From positions 1 to 38,939 of the forward strand of contig NZ_JYJF01000067.1 in assembly GCF_000955975.1 (NCBI RefSeq): a stretch of 38,939 nucleotides of DNA, in the 5' to 3' direction. Both the position numbers and the translations under genes were made by a program. The notes beneath the pieces are model-generated. The model was given only the letters and a program-made list of their open reading frames with translations. It had not been told where the DNA came from and searched no databases. Below are positions 14,694-22,816 of this stretch, one piece after another. Position 1 is the first letter of the stretch, and each line of letters starts with the position of its first letter. Origin of the DNA: Saccharothrix sp. ST-888. Lineage in GTDB: Bacteria > Actinomycetota > Actinomycetes > Streptomycetales > Streptomycetaceae.

Positions 14694-15380
14694 GTGAGCA
14701 GGGACGCGATACGAGTGGTGGTCGCCGACGACCAGGAGCTGGTGCGGGCCGGGTTCGGGATGATCCTGGACGCCCAGCCGGACATCGAGGTGGTCGCCGA
14801 GGCGGCGGACGGCGCGCAGGCCGTCGAGGCGGTCCGGGAGCACCGCCCGGACGTGCTGCTGCTGGACGTCCGGATGCCCGTCATGGACGGCCTGGAGGCC
14901 GCCCGCCGGGTCTGCGGCGAGTTCCCCGACACCAAGGTGATCATGCTGACCACCTTCGACATCGACGACTACGTCTACGACGCCCTCTACGCCGGGGCCA
15001 GCGGCTTCCTGCTCAAGGACGTCCGCCGGGACGACCTCGCGCACGGCGTCCGGATGGTGGCCTGTGGCGAGGCGCTGCTGGCGCCCTCGGTGACGCGCCG
15101 CCTGATCAGCGAGTTCGCCGCCCGCAGGCCCTCGGGGCCGGCCGCCGTGCTGCGCGCCCCCGCGAAGCTGCTCGACCGGCTGACCATCCGTGAGCAGGAG
15201 ACCCTGCGGCTGCTCGCCCGGGGCCTGTCCAACGCCGAGATCGCGGCCGAGCTGGTGGTCAGCGAGCACACCGTGAAGACGCACGTCAGCAATGTGCTGA
15301 GCAAGCTTCAACTGCGGGACCGGGTGCACGCGGTGGTCTTCGCGTACGAGGCGGGAGCGGTGGTCGCGGGGGAGGCGTAG
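14694..15380 (+). CDS. NarL/FixJ-family response regulator
   Basis: A 228-aa DNA-binding response regulator. The receiver domain (about 5-120) has acidic residues Asp12/Asp13, phosphoacceptor Asp58 in LLLDVRMP, the conserved Thr in LTTFD, and Lys in FLLKDV. A LuxR-type helix-turn-helix domain occupies about 160-215: LTIREQETLRLLARGLSNAEIAAELVVSEHTVKTHVSNVLSKL. GTG 14694 is preferred because GAGGGGAG at 14681-14688 gives 5-base spacing; GTG 14691 is too close. It forms a pair with the kinase upstream. A TACGGT at 14661-14666 could allow some independent transcription. Target promoters are not identifiable from this window. Confidence 0.94.
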   Translation: MSRDAIRVVVADDQELVRAGFGMILDAQPDIEVVAEAADGAQAVEAVREHRPDVLLLDVRMPVMDGLEAARRVCGEFPDTKVIMLTTFDIDDYVYDALYAGASGFLLKDVRRDDLAHGVRMVACGEALLAPSVTRRLISEFAARRPSGPAAVLRAPAKLLDRLTIREQETLRLLARGLSNAEIAAELVVSEHTVKTHVSNVLSKLQLRDRVHAVVFAYEAGAVVAGEA

Positions 15381-15549
15381 CCGGGCGGAAAACGGGTTGT
15401 CCGGCGAAGCGGCAGTGCGCGGTTCACCGAACAGGGCTCCGCGCCACGGGGGTTGCCGGTGCCGTGCGCGCTCCGGTGCGGCCGGCGGCCGCCCGTTCCG
15501 GGTCACTCCCGGTCCGATTACCATGGCCACCCGACCAGCAGGAGTGATC

Positions 15550-16758
15550 GTGGCTGCTCAGTTCGACCCCTGGTCCGCCGAGTTCGTGGCGCACCCGTAC
15601 GCGGCGTACGCGGCGCTGCGCGAGCAGGCGCCGGTCAGCTACTACGAGCCGAGCGGCCAGTGGCTGGTCTCCCGGTACGAGGACGTCAGCGCCCTGCTCC
15701 GGGACCGCCGCCTCGGCCGCACCTACACCCACCGCTACACCCACGAGGAGTTCGGCCGACCGGCGCCCGACCCCGCGCACGAGCCGTTCCACACGCTGAA
15801 CGGGCACGGACTGCTCGACCTGGAGGCCCCCGACCACACCCGGATCCGGCGGCTGGTCGCCAAGGCGTTCACCCCGCGGACGGTGGAGTCGCTGCGGCCC
15901 ACCGTGACCCGGCTCGCGGACGAACTGGTCGGCGCACTGCTGGCGGACGGCGGCGGCGACCTGATCGCCGGGGTCGCCGAACCGCTGCCGGTCGCGGTGA
16001 TCGCCGAGATGCTGGGCGTGCCCGAGGGCGACCGGGGCCTGCTGCGCCCCTGGTCCGCCGACATCACCGGGATGTTCGAGCTCAACCCCTCGGCGGAGGT
16101 GGCGGCGCGGGCCGTGCGGGCGAGCGTCGAGTTCTCCGGGTACCTGCGCGGGCTGATCGCCGAACGGCGGGCCGCGCCGGGCGATGACCTGATCAGCGCG
16201 CTGGTCCAGGTCGCCGACGGTTCGGACGCGCTGAGCGAGCAGGAGATGGTCTCGACCTGTGTCCTGCTGCTCAACGCCGGGCACGAGGCCACCGTCAACA
16301 CCACCGGGAACGGCTGGTGGGCGCTCTTCCGCAACCCCGGCGAGCTCGCCCGGCTGCGCGGTGCGGTGGACGAGCTGCTGCCCACCGCCGTCGAGGAGCT
16401 GATGCGCTACGACACCCCGCTGCAGATGTTCGAACGCTGGGTGCTGGAGGACACCGAGATCGCGGGGGTGAGCGTCCCGCGCGGCGCCGAGGTCGCCCTG
16501 CTGTTCGGCTCCGCCAACCGCGACCCGGCCCGCTTCACCGACCCCGACCGCCTCGACCTGGGCCGCACCGACAACCCGCACATCACCTTCGGCGCGGGAA
16601 TTCACTTCTGTCTCGGCGCCCCGCTTGCCAGACTGGAGCTCACCGAGTCCTTCGGCGCGCTGCTGCGCCGGGCACCCGGACTGCGGCTGGTCCGCGAGCC
16701 GCAGTGGCGGCCCGGGTACGTCATCCGGGGCCTGCGGGAACTGATCGTCGAGGTCTGA
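15550..16758 (+). CDS. Cytochrome P450 (bacterial class, CYP107-like)
   Basis: A soluble haem monooxygenase of 402 aa, typical of actinobacterial P450s. It shows FDPWSAEFVAHPYAAYAALREQAPV at the start, LLDLEAPDHTRIRRLVAKAFTPR, the ExxR motif Glu283-Arg286, and the haem loop FGAGIHFCLG (347-356) with axial Cys354. The I-helix motif is AGHEAT (243-248), with Ala247 where most P450s have a conserved Thr; P450eryF has the same replacement. GTG 15550 is chosen because AGGAG (15540-15544) lies 5 bases upstream; ATG 15523 is in frame but lacks a ribosome-binding site. No ferredoxin gene is adjacent. The substrate is unknown. Confidence 0.93.
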   Translation: MAAQFDPWSAEFVAHPYAAYAALREQAPVSYYEPSGQWLVSRYEDVSALLRDRRLGRTYTHRYTHEEFGRPAPDPAHEPFHTLNGHGLLDLEAPDHTRIRRLVAKAFTPRTVESLRPTVTRLADELVGALLADGGGDLIAGVAEPLPVAVIAEMLGVPEGDRGLLRPWSADITGMFELNPSAEVAARAVRASVEFSGYLRGLIAERRAAPGDDLISALVQVADGSDALSEQEMVSTCVLLLNAGHEATVNTTGNGWWALFRNPGELARLRGAVDELLPTAVEELMRYDTPLQMFERWVLEDTEIAGVSVPRGAEVALLFGSANRDPARFTDPDRLDLGRTDNPHITFGAGIHFCLGAPLARLELTESFGALLRRAPGLRLVREPQWRPGYVIRGLRELIVEV

Positions 16759-16769
16759 GGGGGCAGCTG

Positions 16770-17774
16770 ATGGGCAGGGCGACCGGAGCACTGCTGGGCC
16801 TGGCGATCGGCGACGCCCTTGGCCACCGGACCGAGTTCGAGGAGATCGAGCACATCGCGGCCTGGTGCCCCGACTGGCGTGAACTCCCCCTGCCCGAGCC
16901 CGCGTTGGTCACCGACGACACCCAGATGACGCTGGCCCTGGCCCGGGGCCTGCGGACCGCGCTGGCCGCCGGCCCGCTCGAACCGTCGAGCCTGGAGCCG
17001 CCGGTCCGGGCGGAGTTCGTCGCCTGGTACCGCTCGGAGGAGAACAACCGTGCCCCGGGCCGGACCTGTCTCACGGCCTGCTGGCGCCTCGGCAAGCCCG
17101 CGCTGCGCTGGCAGCAGGCCAGCGAGGTCGGCTCCAAGGGCTGCGGCGCCAACATGCGGGTCGCCCCGGTCGGGCTGATCCCCGGCCTGAGCGACGAACA
17201 GCGCTCCGGCGCCGCGCAGCTGCAGTCCGCGCTCACCCACGGCCACCCCACCGCGCTGGCCGCGAGCGACCTCACCGCCCGTACCGTACGGCTGCTCGTC
17301 GAGGGCGCCGAGCCGCCGGAACTCCCCGGCCTGCTGCGGGAGTACGCGCTCGCGAACCGCACCCGCTACGACGAGCGGTGGCTGGGCGACCTCGCCGCGC
17401 ACGCCCAGGACCCCGCGCCGGAGCACTTCACGGCGCGCGGCTGGGACGACTGCCTGTCCGTCCTGGACCGCCTCGACGCCGCCCTGGCCCGGCCGTCCCT
17501 CGACGGCGACCCGTGCGGGATCACGGGCGAGGGCTGGATCGCCGAGGAGGCCTTCGCCACCGGCCTGCTCTGCTTCCTGCTGCTGCCCGACGACCCGGTG
17601 GCCGCCGTCCGCCGGGCCGCCTACTCCTCCGGCGACTCGGACTCCATCGCCTGCCTCACCGGCGCCTTCGCCGGTGCCCGCCACGGCGAGGCGGCCTGGC
17701 CGTCCGACTGGACCGGGCGCATCGAGTACCGCGAGGAACTCCTCGCCCTCGGCGAACTCTGGGACCGGCCCTGA
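16770..17774 (+). CDS. ADP-ribosylglycohydrolase family protein
   Basis: These enzymes remove ADP-ribose from modified proteins or small molecules, using a pair of Mg2+ ions. The 334-aa sequence has GLAIGDALG (10-18), the metal-binding TDDT (48-51) and the C-terminal GDSDS (288-292) followed by IACLTGAFAGARHG, the expected ligand sets. GCGANMRVAPVG resembles the family loop near the ADP-ribose site. ATG 16770 has GAGGGGG at 16757-16763 overlapping the P450 stop and only 11 bases separate the genes, so they are probably co-transcribed. No ADP-ribosyltransferase is recognisable in the window. The target could be protein, nucleic acid or a metabolite. Confidence 0.92.
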   Translation: MGRATGALLGLAIGDALGHRTEFEEIEHIAAWCPDWRELPLPEPALVTDDTQMTLALARGLRTALAAGPLEPSSLEPPVRAEFVAWYRSEENNRAPGRTCLTACWRLGKPALRWQQASEVGSKGCGANMRVAPVGLIPGLSDEQRSGAAQLQSALTHGHPTALAASDLTARTVRLLVEGAEPPELPGLLREYALANRTRYDERWLGDLAAHAQDPAPEHFTARGWDDCLSVLDRLDAALARPSLDGDPCGITGEGWIAEEAFATGLLCFLLLPDDPVAAVRRAAYSSGDSDSIACLTGAFAGARHGEAAWPSDWTGRIEYREELLALGELWDRP

Positions 17775-17908
17775 CCCTCCGCCCCGGGGGCAGTCGGTCA
17801 AGCGGGTGATCACCAAGGGCTGAACCGGGCGGGCGCGCAGCGGCCGGTCGCGTGCGGTCCGTCGGGCGGAGCCCCGCCCCGCTGGTCCGCCCCGGGGCGT
17901 ACCGCCGC

Positions 17909-19231
17909 TCAGGAGCGGATGGCGCCCGCGCGGCCGTGCAGCGAGGCCCGGTCGGCGGCGGCCCGGCCGGCCGCCCAGCCCTCGCCGTCGCTGACCCGCA
18001 CCCGCTGGGCGGTCAGCTTCGGGAACATCCGGCCGACCGTGCCGTCCACCGCCTCCTCACGGGCGGCGAGCGCGGGCAGCAGCCGCTCGTCGGGGACCAG
18101 CTGCTCGGAGCTGCCGTCCTCGCGCAGATGCCGCCCGGCGGCGGCGTCACTGGTGGCCTGCTCGGTCGCGGCCGCCAGCCGCTCCCGGATCCGGGCGGCG
18201 TACGCCACCAGGAACGACTGCCGGAAGGACTTGGTCCGGGAGGCGCCGTCCAGGTGCTGGCGGCTGCCCGCGCGGTGCATCGCGGAGGTCGCCTGGACCA
18301 GCAGCGAGGTGTAGAGCAGCTCGACCGCGTCCAGGTCCGGGTCGAAGCCGACGATGGTGCAGAAGCCGAACTCCTTCGCCCACACCACCCGGCAGCGGTT
18401 CGCCGCGGCGACGGCGTCCAGCAGCATCGTCTTCGGGCCCTCGTAGGGGTTGTCCACTCCGATCCGCAGCGCCGCCGGGGCGTCCGCGGCCGGCCGGGCG
18501 GCCGCCAGCAGCGCCTCGTCGATGCTGTGCTGGGCCATCAGCTGCTGGGCCTTCGCGGTCAGCGCCTCGGCCTCCTCCGGGTACTCCGTGGACTCCGCCT
18601 TCGCCAGCAGCGCCCGGATCCGCGACAGCATCCTCGGCTCACCCTGCACCGGGCCGCTCGGCCGCTGCGGCGCGGCCCCGGGAACCGGTCCGACCGGTGC
18701 GATCGGCGGCAGGTGGCTCCAGGCCCGCAGCAGTTCCAGGGCGGTGGTGGCCAGGGCGAAGCGGTCCAGGCGGTGGCGGTGCGCGAAGCCCGGCAGGTAG
18801 CCCTCGTCCCCCTCCCACCACACCTCGGCGGACAGCTCGCGCAGCTGCTCCTGCCAGCGGCGGTCCAGGGTGGCGGCGGGGTGCCGGCGTCCCTCGGCGG
18901 CGATCAGGTCCACCGCCAGCGCCTGGTGCACCGGGCCGAGCCCGCGCCGGACCACCCGGGCCAGATCCGCCGGACGCCAGCCGCCGGCCCAGGCCCGTGC
19001 GACCGTACGCTCCGCGAAGGCCAGCACCGCCCGGCTCACCTCGGGCCACCGGTCGGCCGAGGCCGCCAGCAGCGAGGCCCCGGTGTCCAGCGCCAGGTCG
19101 AGCCCCTCCGCCGGTGCGCCGATCACCTGGTGCGCCGCCCGCTCCACCAGGCCGTCCATGCCGGGACCCCGTTCGCCCTTGTGCCTGCCCACGGTGTCCC
19201 TGCTTCCGCCTAGTCCGAACCTCCGGTCCAT
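17909..19231 (-). CDS. DUF2786 domain protein of unknown function
   Basis: A 440-aa soluble protein. About residues 200-240 carry the DUF2786 block: MLSRIRALLAKAESTEYPEEAEALTAKAQQLMAQHSID. The N-terminal 170 residues are mostly helical and Arg/Trp-rich; the C-terminal half contains AANRCRVVWAKEFGFCTIVGF, LYTSLLVQATSAMHRAG and SFRQSFLVAYAARIRERL. ATG 19231 is supported by GGGGAGG (minus strand, 19241-19247) with 9-base spacing; GTG 19192 and ATG 19159 are alternative starts. It lies 59 bases after the ABC permease on the same strand and may be the last gene of that unit. It converges with the ADP-ribosylglycohydrolase gene; the 134-base gap between them has no clear terminator. No function can be assigned. 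Confidence 0.8.
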   Translation of the reverse strand: MDRRFGLGGSRDTVGRHKGERGPGMDGLVERAAHQVIGAPAEGLDLALDTGASLLAASADRWPEVSRAVLAFAERTVARAWAGGWRPADLARVVRRGLGPVHQALAVDLIAAEGRRHPAATLDRRWQEQLRELSAEVWWEGDEGYLPGFAHRHRLDRFALATTALELLRAWSHLPPIAPVGPVPGAAPQRPSGPVQGEPRMLSRIRALLAKAESTEYPEEAEALTAKAQQLMAQHSIDEALLAAARPAADAPAALRIGVDNPYEGPKTMLLDAVAAANRCRVVWAKEFGFCTIVGFDPDLDAVELLYTSLLVQATSAMHRAGSRQHLDGASRTKSFRQSFLVAYAARIRERLAAATEQATSDAAAGRHLREDGSSEQLVPDERLLPALAAREEAVDGTVGRMFPKLTAQRVRVSDGEGWAAGRAAADRASLHGRAGAIRS

Positions 19232-19290
19232 GATGCCGGACCTCCCCGGCCGGCCGACGACATCCGGCCCACCCGCCCGGGGAAGCGGCC

Positions 19291-20904
19291 TCAGCGTTCG
19301 ACGGCCGTGCCGAGGATCTCCGGGAGGCGGCCGAGCAGGCGGGGAGTGGCGATCCGCAGGCCCACGGCGGCGAGGGCGGCGCCGTAGGCGGAGCCGATCG
19401 GCAGCATGATCCAGTCCGGGCCGTGCGAGTCCAGCAGCCAGGCGTGCAGGCCGCCGAGCGGCAGGTTCAGCAGGAGGACGCCGACGATCGAGCCGACGCC
19501 GTTGAGCAGGACCAGCCCGCCCTGCCCGGGTGCGGCGCTGCGCATCGGGTTGCTGTCCGCGGGCATGGCGTACGGCGCGAGGACGCTGAGGACCGCGCCG
19601 AGGCCGATGCCCGTGCCGAGGAGGGCGAAGGTGACGCCGAGGGCGGGGGCGAGGTCGGCCCAGTCGTTGTCGGCGGCGGCCAGCCCGATCCCGATGACGA
19701 GCGAGAGCGGGAGGGCGTACGAGAGCACGGCGCAGGCGCGCCCGAGCAGTTCGGCCCGGGCGTCGGCGCGGGTGCTCAGGGTGGCGGCGACCATCCAGAA
19801 CGCGGAGCCGTCCATGCCGAAGAGGTTGACCATCTGCAGTCCGAGCATCACGCCGGCGATGCCCACCACGTAGACCGAGGCCCAGCCCTGCACCACGGAC
19901 AGGACGCAGAACACCAGGGTCATCCCGATGCTGGTGAAGACGGCCGCCTTGGCCCGGGGTTCGCGCCAGGCGTACCGCAGGTGACGCTGCATCACCGCGC
20001 CGGTCCGGCCCCCGGGCAGCAGTCCGGCGCCGCGCGCGCGGCCGACGCTCCTGACGGCGATCTGGGTGGAGGCGTCGGCGGTCACCATCAGCTGCTGGAG
20101 GCTGCCGCGCCACCAGCGCAGCAGCAGGAGCAGCAGGCCGCCGGTGAGCGCGAGCTGCAGCACGGCGACGGCGTACGAGCCGTCGCCGGCCGAGCGGACG
20201 GCGTCGATCGAACTGATCGGCGGTACCCAGCGGAGCACCGCGGCGAACGGCCGCAGCGGCGTGAGGTCGAGCGTGCCGTGCTCGCCGGGACGGCCGAAGA
20301 CGCTCTGCGAGGCGATGTTCCCGAGCTGGATCAGCAGCGCGAAGAGCAGCCCGCCGAGCACGGCGAAGTCCTTGCCGCGGCGGCTGGAGAGCAGCCGGGC
20401 GTTCCCGGCCGCGACCGCCCGGGACAGCGCCACGAAGGCCACCACCGTCAGCGGTACGCCCACCAGGGCCGCCGGGACCGACGCCGCGCCGCCGGCCGCG
20501 GCCACCGCCGCACCGGTCAGCAGGACCAGCGCGAGCACCGGTCCCGGGCCGATCAGCGAGGCCAGCAGGGTGCCGCGGAGCAGTGGCCCCGGGCGCAGCG
20601 GCAGCATGGTGAGCCGGGTCGGGTCGGAGCTCTCGTCGGTGCTGAACAGGAAGAGCGGCAGGGCGGCCCAGCCGACGGCGAGTCCGGTGGTGAGCATCAC
20701 GGCGGCGTCGCCGGCCCCCTGGCGGCCGTGCAGCAGGGACAGGGCGAGCGCCATCACGACGGCGAAGCCGAGCCCGAGCACCGTGCCGAGGATGAACACG
20801 GCCTTGCGCTGGGGGCTGCGCCTGAGCCCGTTGGCGAGCAGCCGGAGTCTGAGCGAGACGATGGCCCGGACGACCACCCGGTCCTCGGGAACGGCGAGGC
20901 TCAT
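19291..20904 (-). CDS. ABC-2 type exporter permease
   Basis: A 537-aa integral membrane protein with roughly a dozen hydrophobic segments (for example FILGTVLGLGFAVVMALALSLL, LQLALTGGLLLLLLRWW, VFCVLSVVQGWASVYVVGIAG, LVLLNGVGSIVGVLLLNLPL). The first residues are cytoplasmic and basic. ATG 20904 overlaps the stop of the ATPase gene as ATGA, so translation is coupled. With the ATPase upstream it should form an ABC-2 type exporter; two subunits of each are expected. The substrate cannot be predicted, and neighbouring genes give no clear hint. Confidence 0.88.
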   Translation of the reverse strand: MSLAVPEDRVVVRAIVSLRLRLLANGLRRSPQRKAVFILGTVLGLGFAVVMALALSLLHGRQGAGDAAVMLTTGLAVGWAALPLFLFSTDESSDPTRLTMLPLRPGPLLRGTLLASLIGPGPVLALVLLTGAAVAAAGGAASVPAALVGVPLTVVAFVALSRAVAAGNARLLSSRRGKDFAVLGGLLFALLIQLGNIASQSVFGRPGEHGTLDLTPLRPFAAVLRWVPPISSIDAVRSAGDGSYAVAVLQLALTGGLLLLLLRWWRGSLQQLMVTADASTQIAVRSVGRARGAGLLPGGRTGAVMQRHLRYAWREPRAKAAVFTSIGMTLVFCVLSVVQGWASVYVVGIAGVMLGLQMVNLFGMDGSAFWMVAATLSTRADARAELLGRACAVLSYALPLSLVIGIGLAAADNDWADLAPALGVTFALLGTGIGLGAVLSVLAPYAMPADSNPMRSAAPGQGGLVLLNGVGSIVGVLLLNLPLGGLHAWLLDSHGPDWIMLPIGSAYGAALAAVGLRIATPRLLGRLPEILGTAVER

Positions 20905-21800
20905 CGCTCGGTCCCGTCCACCGAAGCTCCGTCCACCGAAGCTCCGTCGGCCGCAGCGCCGTTCGCCGGGGCGCCGTTGACCGCCGCGGCCCCGTCGGGC
21001 GCCGCCGCGCCGAGCCAGCCGAGCGCCTGGCCGTCGTCCTCGCGGACCCCGATCAGCTCCAGGAAGGCCGCGTGCAGCGAGCGTTCACCGCGCACCGTGT
21101 CCAGCGGGCCCTGGGCTATCACCTTGCCCGCGTCCAGCACGGCGACCCAGTCGCAGAGCTGCTCGACCAGCTCCATCACATGGCTGGAGAACACGACGGT
21201 CGAGCCGGCCGCCGCGTACCGCTTGAGGACGCCCCGGATGGTCTGGGCGGAGACCGGGTCGACGCCCTCGAAGGGCTCGTCCAGGAACAGCACGTCCGGG
21301 TTGTGCAGCAGGGCGGCGGCGAGGCCGATCTTCTTGCGCATACCGGTGGAGTAGTCGGCGACCAGCTTGTCGGCGGCGGCGAGCAGGTCGAGCACGGTGA
21401 GGAGTTCCTCGGCCCGGCGGTCGACCTCGGCGCCGGGCAGTCCGCGCAGCCGGCCGCTGTACTGGAGCAGTTCACGCCCGCTCAGCCGCTCGAACAGCCG
21501 CAGGCCCTCGGGCAGGATGCCGATCCGCGCCTTGACCGCGACCGGGTCGGTCCAGACGTCCGCGCCGTGGATCAGGACGGTGCCGCGGTCGGGGCGGAGC
21601 AGGCCGGTGACCATCGAGAGGGTGGTGGTCTTGCCCGCGCCGTTGGGGCCGACCAGCCCGATGAAGGACCCGGCCGGGAGTTCGAGGTCGAGGTCGGCCA
21701 CCGCCGCCTGCCGGCCGAAGGTCTTCCACAGGCCGCGGATGCTCACGGCAGAGGCGGACGAGGGACCGGACGGCGCTGCCTGGGGTGTGGACGCCTGCAT
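20901..21800 (-). CDS. ABC transporter ATP-binding protein
   Basis: A 299-aa ATPase that powers the adjacent permease. It has Walker A GPNGAGKT (51-58), a signature-like YSTGMRKK, Walker B VLFLDEPFEGVD and the switch histidine in VFSSHVMEL. The signature is STGMR rather than LSGGQ, as in several ABC-2 ATPases. The last 45 residues are a low-complexity Ala/Gly/Asp tail with a GASVD duplication, outside the usual domain. ATG 21800 has GCAGGAG 9 bases upstream. It is the first gene of a minus-strand unit with the permease and possibly DUF2786. The 230-base spacer to the plus-strand DUF1707 gene must hold divergent promoters, but I cannot pick them out with confidence. Confidence 0.93.
   Translation of the reverse strand: MQASTPQAAPSGPSSASAVSIRGLWKTFGRQAAVADLDLELPAGSFIGLVGPNGAGKTTTLSMVTGLLRPDRGTVLIHGADVWTDPVAVKARIGILPEGLRLFERLSGRELLQYSGRLRGLPGAEVDRRAEELLTVLDLLAAADKLVADYSTGMRKKIGLAAALLHNPDVLFLDEPFEGVDPVSAQTIRGVLKRYAAAGSTVVFSSHVMELVEQLCDWVAVLDAGKVIAQGPLDTVRGERSLHAAFLELIGVREDDGQALGWLGAAAPDGAAAVNGAPANGAAADGASVDGASVDGTER
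20916..20945. repeat. Perfect 15-bp tandem duplication in the ABC ATPase tail
   Basis: The unit GTCCACCGAAGCTCC occurs twice in a row (20916-20930 and 20931-20945). It encodes the repeated GASVD residues of the tail and keeps frame. It looks like a recent slippage product. Confidence 0.9.
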
Positions 21801-21862
21801 TGCGGGGGTCTCCTGCGGTGCACGGGTAGGTGTGTGCCGTCAGCCTCCCACTTCCGGGGTAA

Positions 21863-21879
21863 CAGGCCCAGGGGGCCTG
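21863..21879. repeat. Small inverted repeat in the divergent spacer
   Basis: CAGGCCC (21863-21869) and GGGCCTG (21873-21879), separated by AGG, sit about 63 bases upstream of the ABC ATPase start. It could be an operator or a minor hairpin. No more can be said. Confidence 0.35.
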
Positions 21880-22030
21880 GGAATCGGGCGTTTCTGGGCT
21901 GAATGAGTGATATTTCGCCCCGCTCGTCAGCATTGGCCGCACGGATCGGCAACTAGTACGCGGCCTGGTTCGTCCTGCTCAGTGACGAAGCGGCGCGCAC
22001 CCGGCGCGCCGGGTGTCGGGAGGTGGCCTG

Positions 22031-22669
22031 ATGGCCGTGGAGCCGTGGGAGATGAAGCAGCCGTCCGACGGACCCTTCGCCGGTCACCGGCCGCCCGTCG
22101 GCCAGGCACCGGGGCACCTCCCGTCCTGGCAGCAGCCCCCGGCCGCCCAGCCCGCGGTCTCGGCGCAGTCCGGGATGCGCGCCGCGCACACCGACCGCGA
22201 GCGCACGGTGGACGTGCTGAAAGCGGCGTACGCGGAGGGGCGGCTGGACCCCGAGGAGTACGCGCAGCGCTTCGACGCGGCGAACCGGGCGAAGACGTAC
22301 GGGGAGCTGAGCCGGCTGGTGGCCGACCTGCCGGCCGGGCCGTTCGTCGCGCCGTCGGCGGCCCCGGGGCCCGTGGTGCCGCCGACCTTCCTGCCCCCGC
22401 CGGCCTTCCTGGCCCCGCCGAGGCCGCGCACCAACCCGCTGGCGGTCACCTCGATGGTCCTCGGCCTGCTCACCATCCCGACCATGGGGGCGACCGGCGT
22501 CCCCGCCGTGGTGACCGGCCATGTCGCCAGGGCGCAGCTGCGCAGCCGGGACGAGCCGGGGGACGGGATGGCCACCGTCGGGCTGGTGCTGGGCTGGCTG
22601 TCGATCGCGGCCTGGGCGCTGCTGTTCCTCGCGATCCTGATCGCGGGGTCCAGCCCGAGCGCCGGCTGA
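22031..22669 (+). CDS. DUF1707 and DUF4190 domain membrane protein
   Basis: A 212-aa protein. Residues about 49-101 form DUF1707 (AAHTDRERTVDVLKAAYAEGRLDPEEYAQRFDAANRAKTYGELSRLVADLP), a short helical domain common in actinobacteria and similar in pattern to SHOCT. A Pro-rich linker follows, then a DUF4190-like region with two hydrophobic segments (about 137-165 and 182-208: NPLAVTSMVLGLLTIP and VGLVLGWLSIAAWALLFLAIL). The N-terminal 45 residues are Pro/Gln-rich. ATG 22031 has GGGAGG at 22018-22023 with 7-base spacing. It is monocistronic, transcribed towards the str operon, and I see no strong terminator before the rpsL promoter. Function unknown. Confidence 0.88.
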   Translation: MAVEPWEMKQPSDGPFAGHRPPVGQAPGHLPSWQQPPAAQPAVSAQSGMRAAHTDRERTVDVLKAAYAEGRLDPEEYAQRFDAANRAKTYGELSRLVADLPAGPFVAPSAAPGPVVPPTFLPPPAFLAPPRPRTNPLAVTSMVLGLLTIPTMGATGVPAVVTGHVARAQLRSRDEPGDGMATVGLVLGWLSIAAWALLFLAILIAGSSPSAG

Positions 22670-22787
22670 CCGGTCGGCGGTCTCCCGGTTCGCCGCTGTG
22701 GGCCATCTGTGGTAAGACGGCAGAGCCCGGCTACGCCGTCCGGGTGTCCGGCCCCGTTCAGGGCTGAGCTGCGGCGTTGCATTTGTT

Positions 22788-22816
22788 TTGACCGGCGCCG
22801 ATGCGCTAGGTACGCT
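22788..22816 (+). promoter_or_regulatory. Probable str operon (rpsL) promoter
   Basis: TTGACC (22788-22793), 17 bases, TACGCT (22811-22816) is a good vegetative promoter. Transcription would begin near 22823, leaving a leader of about 230 bases in front of rpsL. Confidence 0.6.

Noticed and set aside
19423..21354. 643-residue plus-strand open frame opposite the ABC permease and ATPase
   Set aside because: It is made of Gln/Gly/Glu/Arg-rich low-complexity sequence, the shadow of the membrane-protein codons on the other strand.
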